From Formicarius rufipectus (Eukaryota > Chordata > Aves > Passeriformes > Formicariidae): a DNA stretch of 64,000 bases. This document shows positions 39,901 to 52,400 of this stretch, in pieces. Where the stretch lies: contig VXAU01002301.1 of the NCBI GenBank assembly GCA_013399695.1, positions 124,001-188,000 on the forward strand. Reading direction: 5' to 3'. Made by a program: the position numbers and the translations under genes. The notes under the pieces are model-generated. The model was not told where the DNA came from. It saw only the letters and a program-made list of their open reading frames with translations, and ran no database searches. Numbering within the stretch: position 1 is the first letter of the stretch; the number at the start of each line of letters is the position of its first letter.

Positions 39901-41212
39901 TAAATATTAATCCACAACACAGAAACAACTTCCTCAGCAATGCTTCTTTCCAGGACAGCATTCCAGGATACAGGAGTGGATCGAGTGTCTTTCATGAGCA
40001 CTAGTGCTTTTATAGGCAAAGTCTTAGCTGCAGCATTCAGAGATATAGATCCTGACAGACCACCAAGGAACAAAAAAGGGTGAAGAAGGGAACCCCATGG
40101 CCTCTACCTGTTTGCAGCTCAGGGACTTACTGAGCCAGCAGTGGCTGTGTGTTTGGCCACTCTCCACCAATTTATTTTATCAAACCCTATAAACTCTAGA
40201 TGGCCCAAGGTCCTGCAACAAGGTGAACTACAGATTAATGCCACAATCTAGGGCAGAGGGTGGATGTGGAAATCAAAACTATCCTTTTTTAAGGTTGGAG
40301 CTGGTATTCCAAGGTTTAGATTAATGCAGAGACAGAAAGCTTAGTGTAACAAGTACTGTTATGCATTCAGCAAAACTCAGCAAAGACTGGCACGGGGTAG
40401 AAAGACACCTGGTTCATCCACAGGTGCCAGCACAGGAGGAGCATTGGGCTGCACAACTAGGTCAAACTGTTTCCCAGCCACAACAGTTGGCAGTGGCAGC
40501 AGAAATCATCCTTGGCACTTCAATGCAGAAATAACCTCTGTTCACAACATTCTTTAGAACTGACTGATACTCACTGCAGGTCTTGCAGAGACCTGATGGA
40601 TTTGTGTTAGACAAAACTGATCTTTGGTCCCAGCTGACACCTTGTGACCCAAGTTCAGTGGTTTTCAGTACCCCTAAAGTTTGTGAAGCACAGGGAAGTA
40701 GAGTAAGGCCGATAAGGACATGTGAGCTTGGCTTCAAGGTACAGATCTGTACAGGCCTTGCAAATATTCCTGCATCCATCACATTTTAGTAAAGAACAAC
40801 CCTGAGTGACTAGTTAGCAATATGACCAGAAGAAATAGCATTCAGCATATACATATGTCAAGAAAAAACCAAGAGCTGGTAAAGACACAGAAGAAAAGAA
40901 ACTTGTAACAACCCTGAGATGTCCTTCTCTTCAGATTTCAATTAAAAATTATTTTCAGAATTCCCCATCAGGGACAACATTTTAGTTCTTATGTCTACTT
41001 CAGAAGAACTTATTTCTTAACAGGTCATTATATACTACATAGACCAATGTTTACTATATACTATTGACATATGTCAGGCTATAGTTTGGTCTAATAATAC
41101 ATGTTTCAAATGCCCTTTTTAATAAACATAAGGACAAGTTGGGAGGAAGGATTTTTAAGCTGTTGCAGAAAGCTCTAAAAAAATTAAATTGTAATCAAAC
41201 TTCAAATTTTCT
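36978..41212. other. Non-coding, no gene seen
   Basis: Spacer between the plus-strand solo LTR and the probable 3' end of TBC1D2. Short frames only. Confidence 0.5.
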
Positions 41213-41218
41213 TTTATT
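41213..41218 (-). terminator. Candidate TBC1D2 polyadenylation signal
   Basis: Reading the minus strand below the stop codon, this is the first canonical AATAAA I find, about 2.05 kb into the 3' flank. I saw no AATAAA or ATTAAA between here and 43274. If it is used, the 3' UTR is about 2 kb. Non-canonical signals closer to the stop are equally possible. Confidence 0.3.
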
Positions 41219-43273
41219 TAGAAGATGATGTCTGTAAGAGTAGCATAAATCTTTACTTGTGCACATCTATGCACATAAGAGTATGAGTAAATTAGATTAG
41301 CAATATCCTCTGTGAGGAAAAACATTCTGCCTTTTAGGCTTCCCTAGCTAGGTCGCATAATTTTAAAACAAGTGCATTCTTTTGCGATACTGTAGTAAGA
41401 TTCCAGTAGAATTTTCTAATCATCCTACACTTTCAATGTGTGCAGCCCTCAGTGGCATGCAGGGGGATCTATCCACTCTTACCAAAACCTCATTTTCATT
41501 TTGACTACTTTCATACTGTGTGGTTGGCCTCCACAACTCTCTCTCATCGCAGTCTTGAGAGTGAGTGGCTGCCTTGTCCAGTAATGCTTAAGGCAGAGCT
41601 GAGGCAGAACATGCATCTTAAGCGAATAGAGGCTTGTGCTGTTCCCAACAGAGTCTGTGGCATCAGACTGAGAACACTATGGGCTGTGAATGCCTCCATT
41701 CTCTTCCTTTGCAAGCAGTGGCAGCTTGAAGGGCTGGGTTGTCAACTACAAGATGTTTAAAGGAGGCATAATCCATTTGAGTTCAAGGTCAGTCAAAAAA
41801 CATAGAGCAGAGTGCCTGTTACAGCAGGGTCTGGTGTATCTGGTCAGTGCCAGCACTGCAGGCACACCTGGAATAAAGCACCACTCAGTAGGAAGTGGGG
41901 AGCAGCAGGATTTGGCACTGTGCTGGGGAAAAGAAGTTGTATTTATCAAAAGCACTTGACTCATCTTAGGTCTGTGAAGGACTCAGCTGCACAAGCAAGG
42001 CATACAGCCAAGGGGATGAGTGAGACTGGGAGACAGCAGAGAAGGCTATCAGACCCCATGCCCAAAGGCAGATGGGGCATCTCAGTGTGCTACACTCATG
42101 GGGGCCAGCTTCTTGGGTTAGGAAGTTAATTTCTTTTCTAAAGAATATCAAGTCATCTTTTGTGACCTAGTCCCTGTAGTTTGCAGGTTCACTCCAAAAG
42201 TGCCACATGTCAGGGGTGAAACACCTTCAATATTGTAAACTCCTCCAGAAAAGATGTTATGCCTCCCATTACAAATGGGAGAGATAGGGACATCAGTAAA
42301 GGAGACCTAACTGTACAGCAGAGATGGCCACACACTCATCCTGGCCAAGTGTGAGGCAATAAGAAGACCCAGTCATTCCCAGAAAAAGTCTCTGCAACAT
42401 TAGGCCCTGCCTGAATCCAGGCTGCAGTTGTTTTCACAGAGAGATGAGTTCCTCTACAAAAGCAAACTCACCTCCAGAAGGCAGAGTGCTGCCAGGGTCA
42501 GACTATCCAAAGATGGCTATACTCAAAGCTAAACAAAGAGGAGAAATAACTTCCAGCATTTTCCAGCCAGACAGGGAGACACAACTTGTGCTCCCATGGA
42601 CTTCCACAGGAAGCAAACTGGAGAAGAAACTCCACTCTCCCACAATCCATTTCCCTTGTCCGAACCTGAATCCCATGGGATGATGTCTTCCAGCTTCCAG
42701 GATTTCCTCAGACCCAACACTTATCTGGAGACAGTGTCTTCACTCAGTAACTGCAACATTAAACACATGCTCTCCTGGCAGGCTAGCCACTAAAGGCACC
42801 ATGCTTTTAAAGAATGGGTTTTCTTCCTGACCAATTCAGAAGGGTTAGGTACCAATGAGGGAGGGTTCTTGGTGCATTAGTTCCTGTGATATTACTAATA
42901 CATAAAGATCTCACTGAAATTTCCATCAGAAAATGTAGAAAAGGTCTGTCTGGTTGGGTCTTTTGCACCATATCAATTCCTGTCATCATACAACAACTGA
43001 TTTTTCCTATGCACTTCAGCTGTAATCCTGAACTGTACAGGACAGGGTTGGCTGAATGAGAAGTATAGAAAAGAATAAAACTCCTCTGACACCTTCCAAT
43101 CCATTACAAAGCCTGACTTTGTCCCAGAATGACCATGTAACTACAGCCTTGCTTCCTGGGGAGATGAACTCCTGCTGTAACCACCCTTCCCCTTCTGGTC
43201 CATCTCTTACAGACAGTTGCTACTGATTACTTTCTGCAAAATGGGAAGGAAGCAATGACGAACTCTATTTTTG
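41219..43273 (-). other. Putative TBC1D2 3' UTR / 3' flank
   Basis: About 2 kb below the TBC1D2 stop codon with no ORF or repeat that I recognise. It would be 3' UTR if the signal at 41213 is used. The extent is inferred only from that signal. Confidence 0.3.
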
Positions 43274-43475
43274 CTAAATCTCTTCTTCCTCTTCACTAGC
43301 AACCTCCTTCAGGTCCTGAAGCCCCTGCTCTGCTCTCTCTTTCACATAGGCTGCCTTGATCTGTTCCAGTTCGCACAGCTCTGCCTCCAGCTCTTCCCTG
43401 TGCATTGATCGACGGTTCCTCAGCAGTTTCATGGGGAAAGGGTTTAAGTCATTGAAGGCAATGTTCATCAGCTTC
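43274..43475 (-). CDS. TBC1D2: TBC1D2 coding exon 13, C-terminus and stop
   Basis: Residues 864-930 and the TAG stop (plus-strand 43274-43276). It begins KLMNIAFNDLNPFPMKLLRN, then a charged helix (HREELEAELCELEQIKAAYV), and ends in an acidic tail. This is the normal family C-terminus, so the gene is not truncated. Confidence 0.96.
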
Positions 43476-46400
43476 CTACGATAGAAAAGACAGGTCTGGT
43501 CAACTGATTTACTGTCTGGTAACACATGGTAACAGATACACAAAGACCATCTTGGAGCAGGCAAAGAATAGGGCCTCAGACTTAGCTCTGTGAGCTCAAA
43601 AGTCACCAAGCAGCAGAGTCTCAAAGGAATCACAGGCAATTCCTTGTCAGACAATCACCAGCCTAATCAATACTTTAAACACACCTATACCACACCACCT
43701 TTTAAGGTACCAGTGTGCAGCCACTGTCAAGAGACAGTGGATTAGATGTCAATTCAAATGGCCTCTCAAGAAGGAATATTCCTGATGCTGAGCTCTTCTG
43801 AACACAGAGATCTTCTTCTCAGATATTTCCATTAAAGGTTGTGAGTTGTGCCATGTACCCAAATACCCCAACTACAGATGAAACTCAGTAAGCAGTCGCA
43901 CAAGTTCCAGTTGCTACAAAAAGGAGGCTGACACGGACTTTGTGCTTGCTCTGCTGTAGCATGCCTTTGCCCGGGCCAAAAAGATTTTAAGTAACACCAT
44001 GAAGGGAAAGTCAAAAAGAGACAAACTGATCAGTGTCCTAAGGACCTGTCAGTGCATATGCATCTCTCTTAATAGATCAATCACAGCTCTTGTTAGGCTA
44101 ATTTAACAGGCATACAAGCACAAATACAGAATGGAAGGTTGTCTACAGCTCACAGTCCTACCTGCCATCCATGATCATTCTTGTGAAAAAGCGTAGGTAC
44201 TGGTAGATCTCCACACTGTCATGAATTCGCAGGATTTCCTCCTCATTGTATTTAAAAATTGCAAGAGCATAGCGGAAAATGACCTGGAGGGTTGAAATGT
44301 ATTTGAGTTGACAAGTTTTAAGTAGCTTTTTTATGCCCTCCTGTCATAAAAGGTGGGTTTGATCACACAGCACTGCAACATAGGCTTGACCCTGGGGTAC
44401 TCCTGATTTCATCAAGTTCCATTAGGATAGGCCGAAAGAAGTACAGAGCTAATTTCAAGAGAGTGACCCTCTATGAGCTAATTTACAGCCCCAGTGAATA
44501 CCAGGTCTTACAAAAGGACACCATAGGGATTTCACAAGGGTTCTCCAGTTATCCCTATGCACAGAGGCAATGCAGGACTCACATTTTCAGATACTAACTG
44601 CCTATCTTAAGCTACCTGTATCTGTCACACTCTTAGCTGTGTCCAGGTCACAGATGAGGAGATGCAACGGCCTATTGGAGACCTGCTTTGTACCACAACT
44701 GCCTGATGAAAAGGGCCAAGGACACTGCACACAGTATCAGGGGTTAGGTCTGCCTACTGGCAGTAAATACACAGACAGCACAAGAGACTGGGAGACATCA
44801 AGGCATGCCACCAAATAGGCAAGATCGGACAAAGGGTTCAACATTGCATCCCTCTGATATATATGTGTGTCCATCACCCTACCATCACATCACAGAGGTG
44901 GTGCAGGTGCAAGACGTCTAGACTGAGAATTATACCTTAGTTCCCTCATACAAGAAGGCATCCCACACTCGCAGGAGGATGTCACTGACCAGGCTGTCCA
45001 CAAAGGCCACTAGAAACCAGTTGAAGGTGATGAGTGAGACATCAATCTGATATTGCTCCAAATGCGCCATGAGGCGAGGCAGCTTCTCAGACAGGAAGTC
45101 TTTGAAGACTCTCTGATCTACCTAAAATTGATGAAAAAGAAAACAATGAAGTTCCAGTCAATAGCATGTCTAGTGCTGAAAGAGAGAACTGGTGCAACAG
45201 GACAGCAGCCCTTGGTGTTAGGGTCATCACCTGGTGCTGCCTTCTAGAAAATCACACCTCAGGAAGAGCAGAGCATCCTTTGTCTTCCAACCCTTCAAAA
45301 TTACTGAGCAGTGTACCTGTGTGCTGCACCCACTGCAAGGTGTGGAGCTGAAACAGAGCTGAGATACAAGCAGAGATACACATATTCCTGTCACCAATTT
45401 CAAAGTCTAGAGGGAAAATGCTACTGCATGAGTCTTCCTGGGATTTTCTGTGATATCATGAACATCCAATTGAATGACAGGGATTAAAACCTGCCCAAGT
45501 CTGAATGAAACAGAATGAACACCTAGAATACATCTGACTTTACAAGCAGGACTTGATCTCACTTAGTATCTATTTGTGGTCTAAGTACTCACTGTGCTCT
45601 GCTTCTGGTTGCCGGAGCCGAAACACAGAACATACTTTGCGAGATCATTGAAGCAGCTTTATAAGGGCTTCATCTCAGCAGAGCTGTGGTTTCTTGAGGG
45701 TAAGTTCTAAGAAGCAGGATCATGGTTACGTTGTTCCCTGTGCCATATCATATAACTACCCCAGCTGTGTCAGCCCACTTGGCTGTGGCACTGTGGTACA
45801 AACCATATGAGGTGTTACGTTTCATTTTTAAAATTTGCAAGAACTAAATCTTAAGTTTTCCAGCTAACTAAAAGCTTTCACTTTATCAATCCAACACATA
45901 AAGTATCACCCTAGACTCTACTCTTTACATGGGTCTTGGCTAGACTTCCAGAGACTAAGGAGTTCAGGAAGTCTTTCTTCAAAAAGCTCTCTCAGCTGAC
46001 AGTGTTTTCTCACCAAATGTAGGGGAGCCTCTTCAGTGTGCTGTATTCTCCCTGTCAATCCCTATCAAGTACTGAGTGATGTCTATTAAATCCCACAGCT
46101 AACACAGCCTGCTCTGGATAGACACTTTGCTATGTCCACCAGCACACCACAGTCCCAGTAAACATTAGTCAACAAATTCAGTGGCACAATCAGTCGCTCT
46201 CAGCTACTGATATTTGAAGTCTCATCTATTGTGGGCCCACAGATAAACCACTTTTCTTTCTGAAAGCATCATACGCTATTATAAAGACCCCAAAGTCACA
46301 GACAGGCTCACTAGGCTGGGTATTGACGGGTGCAGGTGTTATGGGCACACAATTCATCATCATGGCTAGACTTCGCAAACGAAGATTTGGGGGGGTTTTA

Positions 46401-49400
46401 CCCACGCTTGCTGCAAGCGCGCTGATGGCTGATCCCTCAAGCCTGTGCAGTGGATTTTTTAGATGAGGCACAGCGTGCACAGAACTGGCCCCACTCTTTA
46501 CTCCTGAGGTTCATCTGCCAGGGCCTAGCAAGCTTGGACGGTGACAGCGAGGTCCTCAGGATGCAGGTTTGGTTAGAGTATCCTTCTCTTAGATGGATGG
46601 CCTTACAGGGCTAAGCGAGCTCCATCTGCCCGGGTTTGGAGTTAGAGTTGTCCTTCTCCTAGGATGGTTGCCGAGCGGCTGACGAGCCCATCCTGCCCGA
46701 GGACACACTTTGTCTGACCCTTCAGTTGAGACCTGACCAGCGTGGGAGACCCTGCCGGAGGCATAAACCACTGCTAGTATAGCTCACAACCTCATAAAGG
46801 CACACAAGCTTCTCCCCCATGACAAGGGGGTGTCCATGGAGAATTGTGTGGGCACACAATTACAATTCTGTTGAACTATACAGGATTTATCTTCTCTCTG
46901 CATCTGCCTGATAGGGCATAGTATATCTAATACAAGGCATGTTGAAAACCTTGAAATCCAGTGACTTTGAAACAGGTGGTTAAGTTACTCACAGCATAAC
47001 GTTTGATATCAAATAGCCAGAGGGCTTTCTCATCTGCAGGGAGTGCCAAAGCAACAACTAACATTGTAGTTGATCATGGACTGAGGCAGGTGCAGTGAAA
47101 ATAAAAATTTCAGGATTTTCATCCACCTGCACGTGGCACTCCAAAGATAGAACACAGTTTCAAAATAAGCATCTGAAAGGCTGCAGAATAGTGCCTTCTT
47201 CATCCTTAGTTCCACATATGTCAGTTTGCTGCTTCACCTCTACTAAGCACTCCTTAAAATAAGTAACAGTGCAATTTCCTAGTGCTGGGTATAACTTTGC
47301 TGTTCCTGTGTATGTAACACTTTTGTACTCTCAAGTCTACAACACCTGTGCAATGGAAGGGATTGCAAAGTGGTATCTCTCTCCTGTGAAAAATCAAACA
47401 CACTACAAGCTGACTGCTCACTTATAAACCTTTACTGTAAATCACTGTATGAGAATCCAAGTAGATGTGAGGTACTCAGCCCACCTGTGATGTTATTAGT
47501 GTGTCACTGTAGTAGTCTGGTGGCATTAGGTTCTCCACAATATGGACCAGACACCAGAAAGCATTTTCCTCATCTTCCAGGACCAGCAGGGCAACAGCTG
47601 CCAATCTATGATGGAGAAGACATGGTGAAGCTGTAGGAGATGTCATCAGTCAGCACAAGAACAGAAGAATACAAGATTTCTTTTGTCATATAAGGACAGC
47701 TGGACGGGGAGTCAAATGATTTATTTGCATGTTTCTGAAGGAACCATAAGGCCATGATTTTCTTTCCCATGTACCTCTGTCAGAAAATATGAAACTGGTG
47801 AGACAAAGCTAGGTTTCCCAACTAATGGGATATTCTGTAAATCTGCTGAAGTTAGTTGTGTGCTGATTTGGGCTATTTCAATACCAGAAAGAGCTCATTC
47901 AGAGGTACTCCACATTATGTGACATAGTTCACCTTCCCATACATTCTTTTAGAGCCTTTACTTCCTTCATCCCTTATTTACCACTTTCAGACAGAATGGA
48001 AAAATGGTACCTAATATCAAGGGTTCTCTGGAGTGGAAAATGTCTTTCTGAAGACCACACAAAGAACAACAGAAATAGCTTACACAGATTTTCCTCGTGT
48101 GAAAAGGTCCAACTAGAAACTCTCTTCTTGCAACTTGTGCCTGGAGCCTTTTTTTTTTCCACTTGGCAGCACAATTCTAACAAGTCTGGGTTTATTTTTC
48201 CTATAGTCTTCTTTGGGAAGTGAAAGAAGCTTTTAGGTTCCCTAACCTTCTTTTATCCAGAAAGAACCACCTGTTTCCTCAGCCTCTCCTTGAGTGATTG
48301 GCTGTAATTCCCTTGTATCTTAACACCTCACAACATTTCCTCCAACTCTTCACAGCAAACTGGGGAATCATCAGGGTGTTCTGCTGAGCACATAACAGCT
48401 TAAAACTTTGGCCCCAGCCTCATGCTGTTATGCTAGGACTGCCTCACTCTACCTTCTGTAGCTGTACCTTCCTATTCCCTAACTATAGATATGCTAAACG
48501 AATGCATCCTGCTGCTTGCTGAATCCCAGCAACAACACTAGATGAAAAAGACACCACATGCAGAACTCTGCAGGAAAATGCCTAAAGCCAGGGCAGAACC
48601 CTGGAGAGGCAAGAGCCAGAGGCTGCTTGGATCACAGCCTAGAGTATGTGTCTACACCTTTTCAGTGCTATCCCATGAAAAAGCAGCATACCTGTTTAGT
48701 CCCTGACAGTATCCAATGGCAGGGTTATGCCAGGAGAATGCCAACAACACCCTCCGGAGCTTGGGAATGAGCTGGGAGGTGGGAGAGGAAAAATGCTTGT
48801 TGTTGGTCAGCGTGCGGGGCAGGTCGAGCTCAATCTGGCGGGAGGCAGGGTGCTCAGTGCTCTTGCTCTGCTGCAGCAGCCGCTGGTAGTGGCCAGGCAG
48901 ATGGCTGCAGTGCCGGCTGACAATCCACCTCCACACCCGCTGCCGATGCTCCACTGGAATGCCACTTCGGATCAGGCTCTTCAGCTCTGTAGAGAGATTC
49001 AGCTCTCCAATGCTGTTCCACCTGTCATGGAGGGGCTTCTCAACTATTTCGTGGCTCCTCAGTTTGTTGGACTTTATCTCCAGGGCTTGGATTTTGGCCA
49101 GGAGTTTCCAGTCCTCAATTTCATAGTCAGGTACCGTCATAAACCCATATTCATCATACTCACTGGTGGAACACAAAGCCATGGTTAGTTCAAATGACAA
49201 GGCTACTACCTGTGCAAAGGACACTGCTTGGGATCATGCCAGGTTCAGCCTGCTGGCAGGTTCCATCCCCCTTGCCATAGCACAGGTATTCCTCCTTCAC
49301 TTCCCTGACAGCTGCCCACTGTCTCACATTTGCCTGCAGCAATGGCATACACACAATAGACTCAAGTGTAACTTTCCTCTGAGCTGCAGTCCAGCCTCAC

Positions 49401-52400
49401 CAGACCTCTCTCACCAGCTCCCAACCCTTCCCTTACCAGCCCCCCATCTCCTAAGGGAATATTTAGCTCACCCTGTGCACCTTCACTCTACCACATCCTG
49501 GGGCAGAGACAGTTCTGTAGGAAGGGATTGCAAAAGCTTTGAGACTTCAGACCAAAGAATAGAGGTCCACAAGCCCTTCTCATGTCTCCCCATACACAAT
49601 GCAAACCACCTACTGTTTGGAACACACTGGGAGTACTGACAGTACAGCTTCTTGAGGGTTTGTGCACCATCTGTTCAGAGGGTGAGATACTTGTAAGATA
49701 TATTCCTGACAGAGAGACCAAGCCTGGCCTAGAGATTTCACCTCCAAAGCTACCTGAAGAAGCTGCAAGACTGAAAGAACAGATAAAATTGGAACTGCTA
49801 CAGAATAGGAACATTGACTGGGCAGGAAGGCATGAACACAAATGTAGAGATCCTAGATCAGATCCAAGAGCAGTACTTGGATCAGATCCAAGAGCAAGGC
49901 TCTCTGAAGGTTTCTAGTGCCACCTGCCTTCGCTGCAAGATTGTCCCCAGGATTAGCACAGGGCAATGGTGACTTTGTATGGCTGGAACTAGAAAACTAC
50001 TAAGGACTGAGATGCTCCAACTCCCAGGTGGCCTCTTCTACAGATGGAGTATATCCACATGTCAAATATTTACCTTCCAGGTAATCCATGGCTGTCATCA
50101 CTTGCCATACTGTCTGACACTCCCAAGGAAAGTTTAACAGTACCATCTTTAAATTCCCTTTCCTACAGTGATATGCTGCTATCAGATCTTCATGGTCTCT
50201 ATACCACCAAACTGAAGCAGCCTCCTTAACTTCCTCTGCTATGTTGTAGCTCTAAGTCCCTGAAAAAATGTTTCCAGATCTCTCTTGCCTGTACATCCAC
50301 CTTCACTGACAGGCTTTCACAAGGATGTGAATATTCCCATGCTCTTGACTCTTACCTTACAGAGTTCAAGTTAAAACTTCCTTCTGCTTCTTCCTTCACA
50401 TCCCACTGCAGTGCCTCCTGGATGAGGTTCTTCACCAAATCAGCATAGGAGCTGGGCAGGCCAGGCACTGCCTCCTGCAGCTTCCGCAAGACTGTCAGGT
50501 ACTTGCTCTCCATCTGGCAGTTTCTTGCTTGCAAGCAGGCACACTGATGGGGAAATAAGAAGGAAAGAGCTGGCTCAGTGGCAGTTCTCCCTGAATTGCC
50601 ATGACTCTCTACTGGCCTGATCTGCACATAAAGCAAAGACTCCTGAACAGCAAAGCCCCAGAAAACACATTCAATATATTTTCTACAGTCACTGGATTGC
50701 AGATGCGAATGAATGACCATGGTCTATCAACAAGCACACACAGCAGGACTAGCATGCAACAAAAGGCATTTATTGAGTGTGAGACCTAGTACATCATCAC
50801 GTACTTTAGCTACTGCATTGCATGAGGGGATGGGCACATCTCAGCCCAGCTCAGCTCAGGTCACAATCCAAGAGCCACCACTACATCTGAATTCTCTGCA
50901 GTCTTTTTCCCTGCCACTCATACAAGTTCTCTATACCACATTGAGCTGCATCCTGACAAAACATATCACTCCTGAAACTGAGCTACAAGCGTACTATTTT
51001 CAGGATTCATGGCAGAACCACAGACTAGGCAGCCACACGACCCTCAGCATCCCCACTCTCATGGCACTGATACACATCATTTCTCAAGCACAGGAAGCCC
51101 AGCGGGATACAAACACCAGGACAGTACCTGCCACCACCATACTCCTGGGCACACAAAGTAGAAAAAATTAATGATCTGTTAGCCCACTCCACACATGGGG
51201 GACCAAGGCCACAGAGGTGACAAGACTCAACCAGTGTCTCAAAGCAAACTCAGTGAAGACTCCTGTTCAGTGGTTAGCAGCAGTTGAAAACAAGAACAAA
51301 ACAGAAACCACGGAGAGAATTAGGTTGCAATAGAGATGACAGAAAGGAGCATGGGATACTTTAATGATACCACATTAATCAGCATTTTGCCTCACAATGA
51401 GCATGCTAGGCTGGTCTGATTATCTTTCTGAAGGTTACAGCAGTTTCAGAATCAGAAAGGGCAGTAAGTTAAGAAGAAGGTAAGATTTCAAAGAACTAGA
51501 AAGTAAACAGTAAAAATGGCAATAACTCTTCAAAAGCAGCTTTTTGCCATGTTCCAGAATCCATGACTTGGAGACATACCTGTAGTGGTGCATTCCTACA
51601 CCTCAGGCCACACTGTGATCTCAGAAATACTCATTAGGCTTCAGCCTTGATGAACAGCACCTGGTCTAAGCTCCTCTTTAGCTGACCAGAAACACACTCT
51701 GCTCCCAGGAACTTCTGCTGTCTAAGAAGCTCCTGTTTTTTAATGAACAGCAATGGAAACTTATTTTTCTTACAAACCCAAGTGGAACAACACTTTTGTT
51801 ACCAAACTTTCAAAGTAAGTTACCAACACTAATTGCAGCCAGGATGTAAAATTACTATGACTAAAATTCGCTGTCTTCTGACCCTAAGCAAGGCCCTTTG
51901 AGCTCTCCTGGACAACAGTGGACTGAGACCAGTGAGCTCCTTCTGCAGGGGACACCTGTCAGAGCCAGATAACTGTCCAATATGCTAGACTTGTACAACC
52001 ATCACCAAACAATGACCACAAATCCTGGGCTGGTACGCCCACTCCTCAAGACTCAACTCTGCCTGTTGAGAAAATGCAATGTCATTCAACATGAGGACTT
52101 CACTAGAGCGGAAATATTCACAGATATGTACTTTGTACATACTTCTTTCAATCCGTGGGTGTGCAAGTGTGAATATACTACAGCAAATGCACTATGAATA
52201 TTGCTCTTCTAGCTTCCTAAGTACCACAGAGTCGTAAGTAAGTTAGGCCTACAAATGAGCTACTGTTGTGCTACAGTAAATTCTATATGAACCTTTTGTT
52301 ATTTTGGTTAAATTAAGCTATTGAGAATTAAGTGCCTGTAAGCTTAATGCTGTTAAACCTTTATACCTAAACTGTTGGTCAGGTTCAAGGCTCAGTTTAG

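Noticed and set aside
46226..46480. 84-codon minus ORF ending in intron 10
   Set aside because: It crosses the junction between the RTE-like insertion and the host intron, so it cannot be an ancient coding unit.
48727..49188. 153-codon plus ORF
   Set aside because: Antisense shadow of TBC1D2 exon 9, whose minus frame is strongly conserved.
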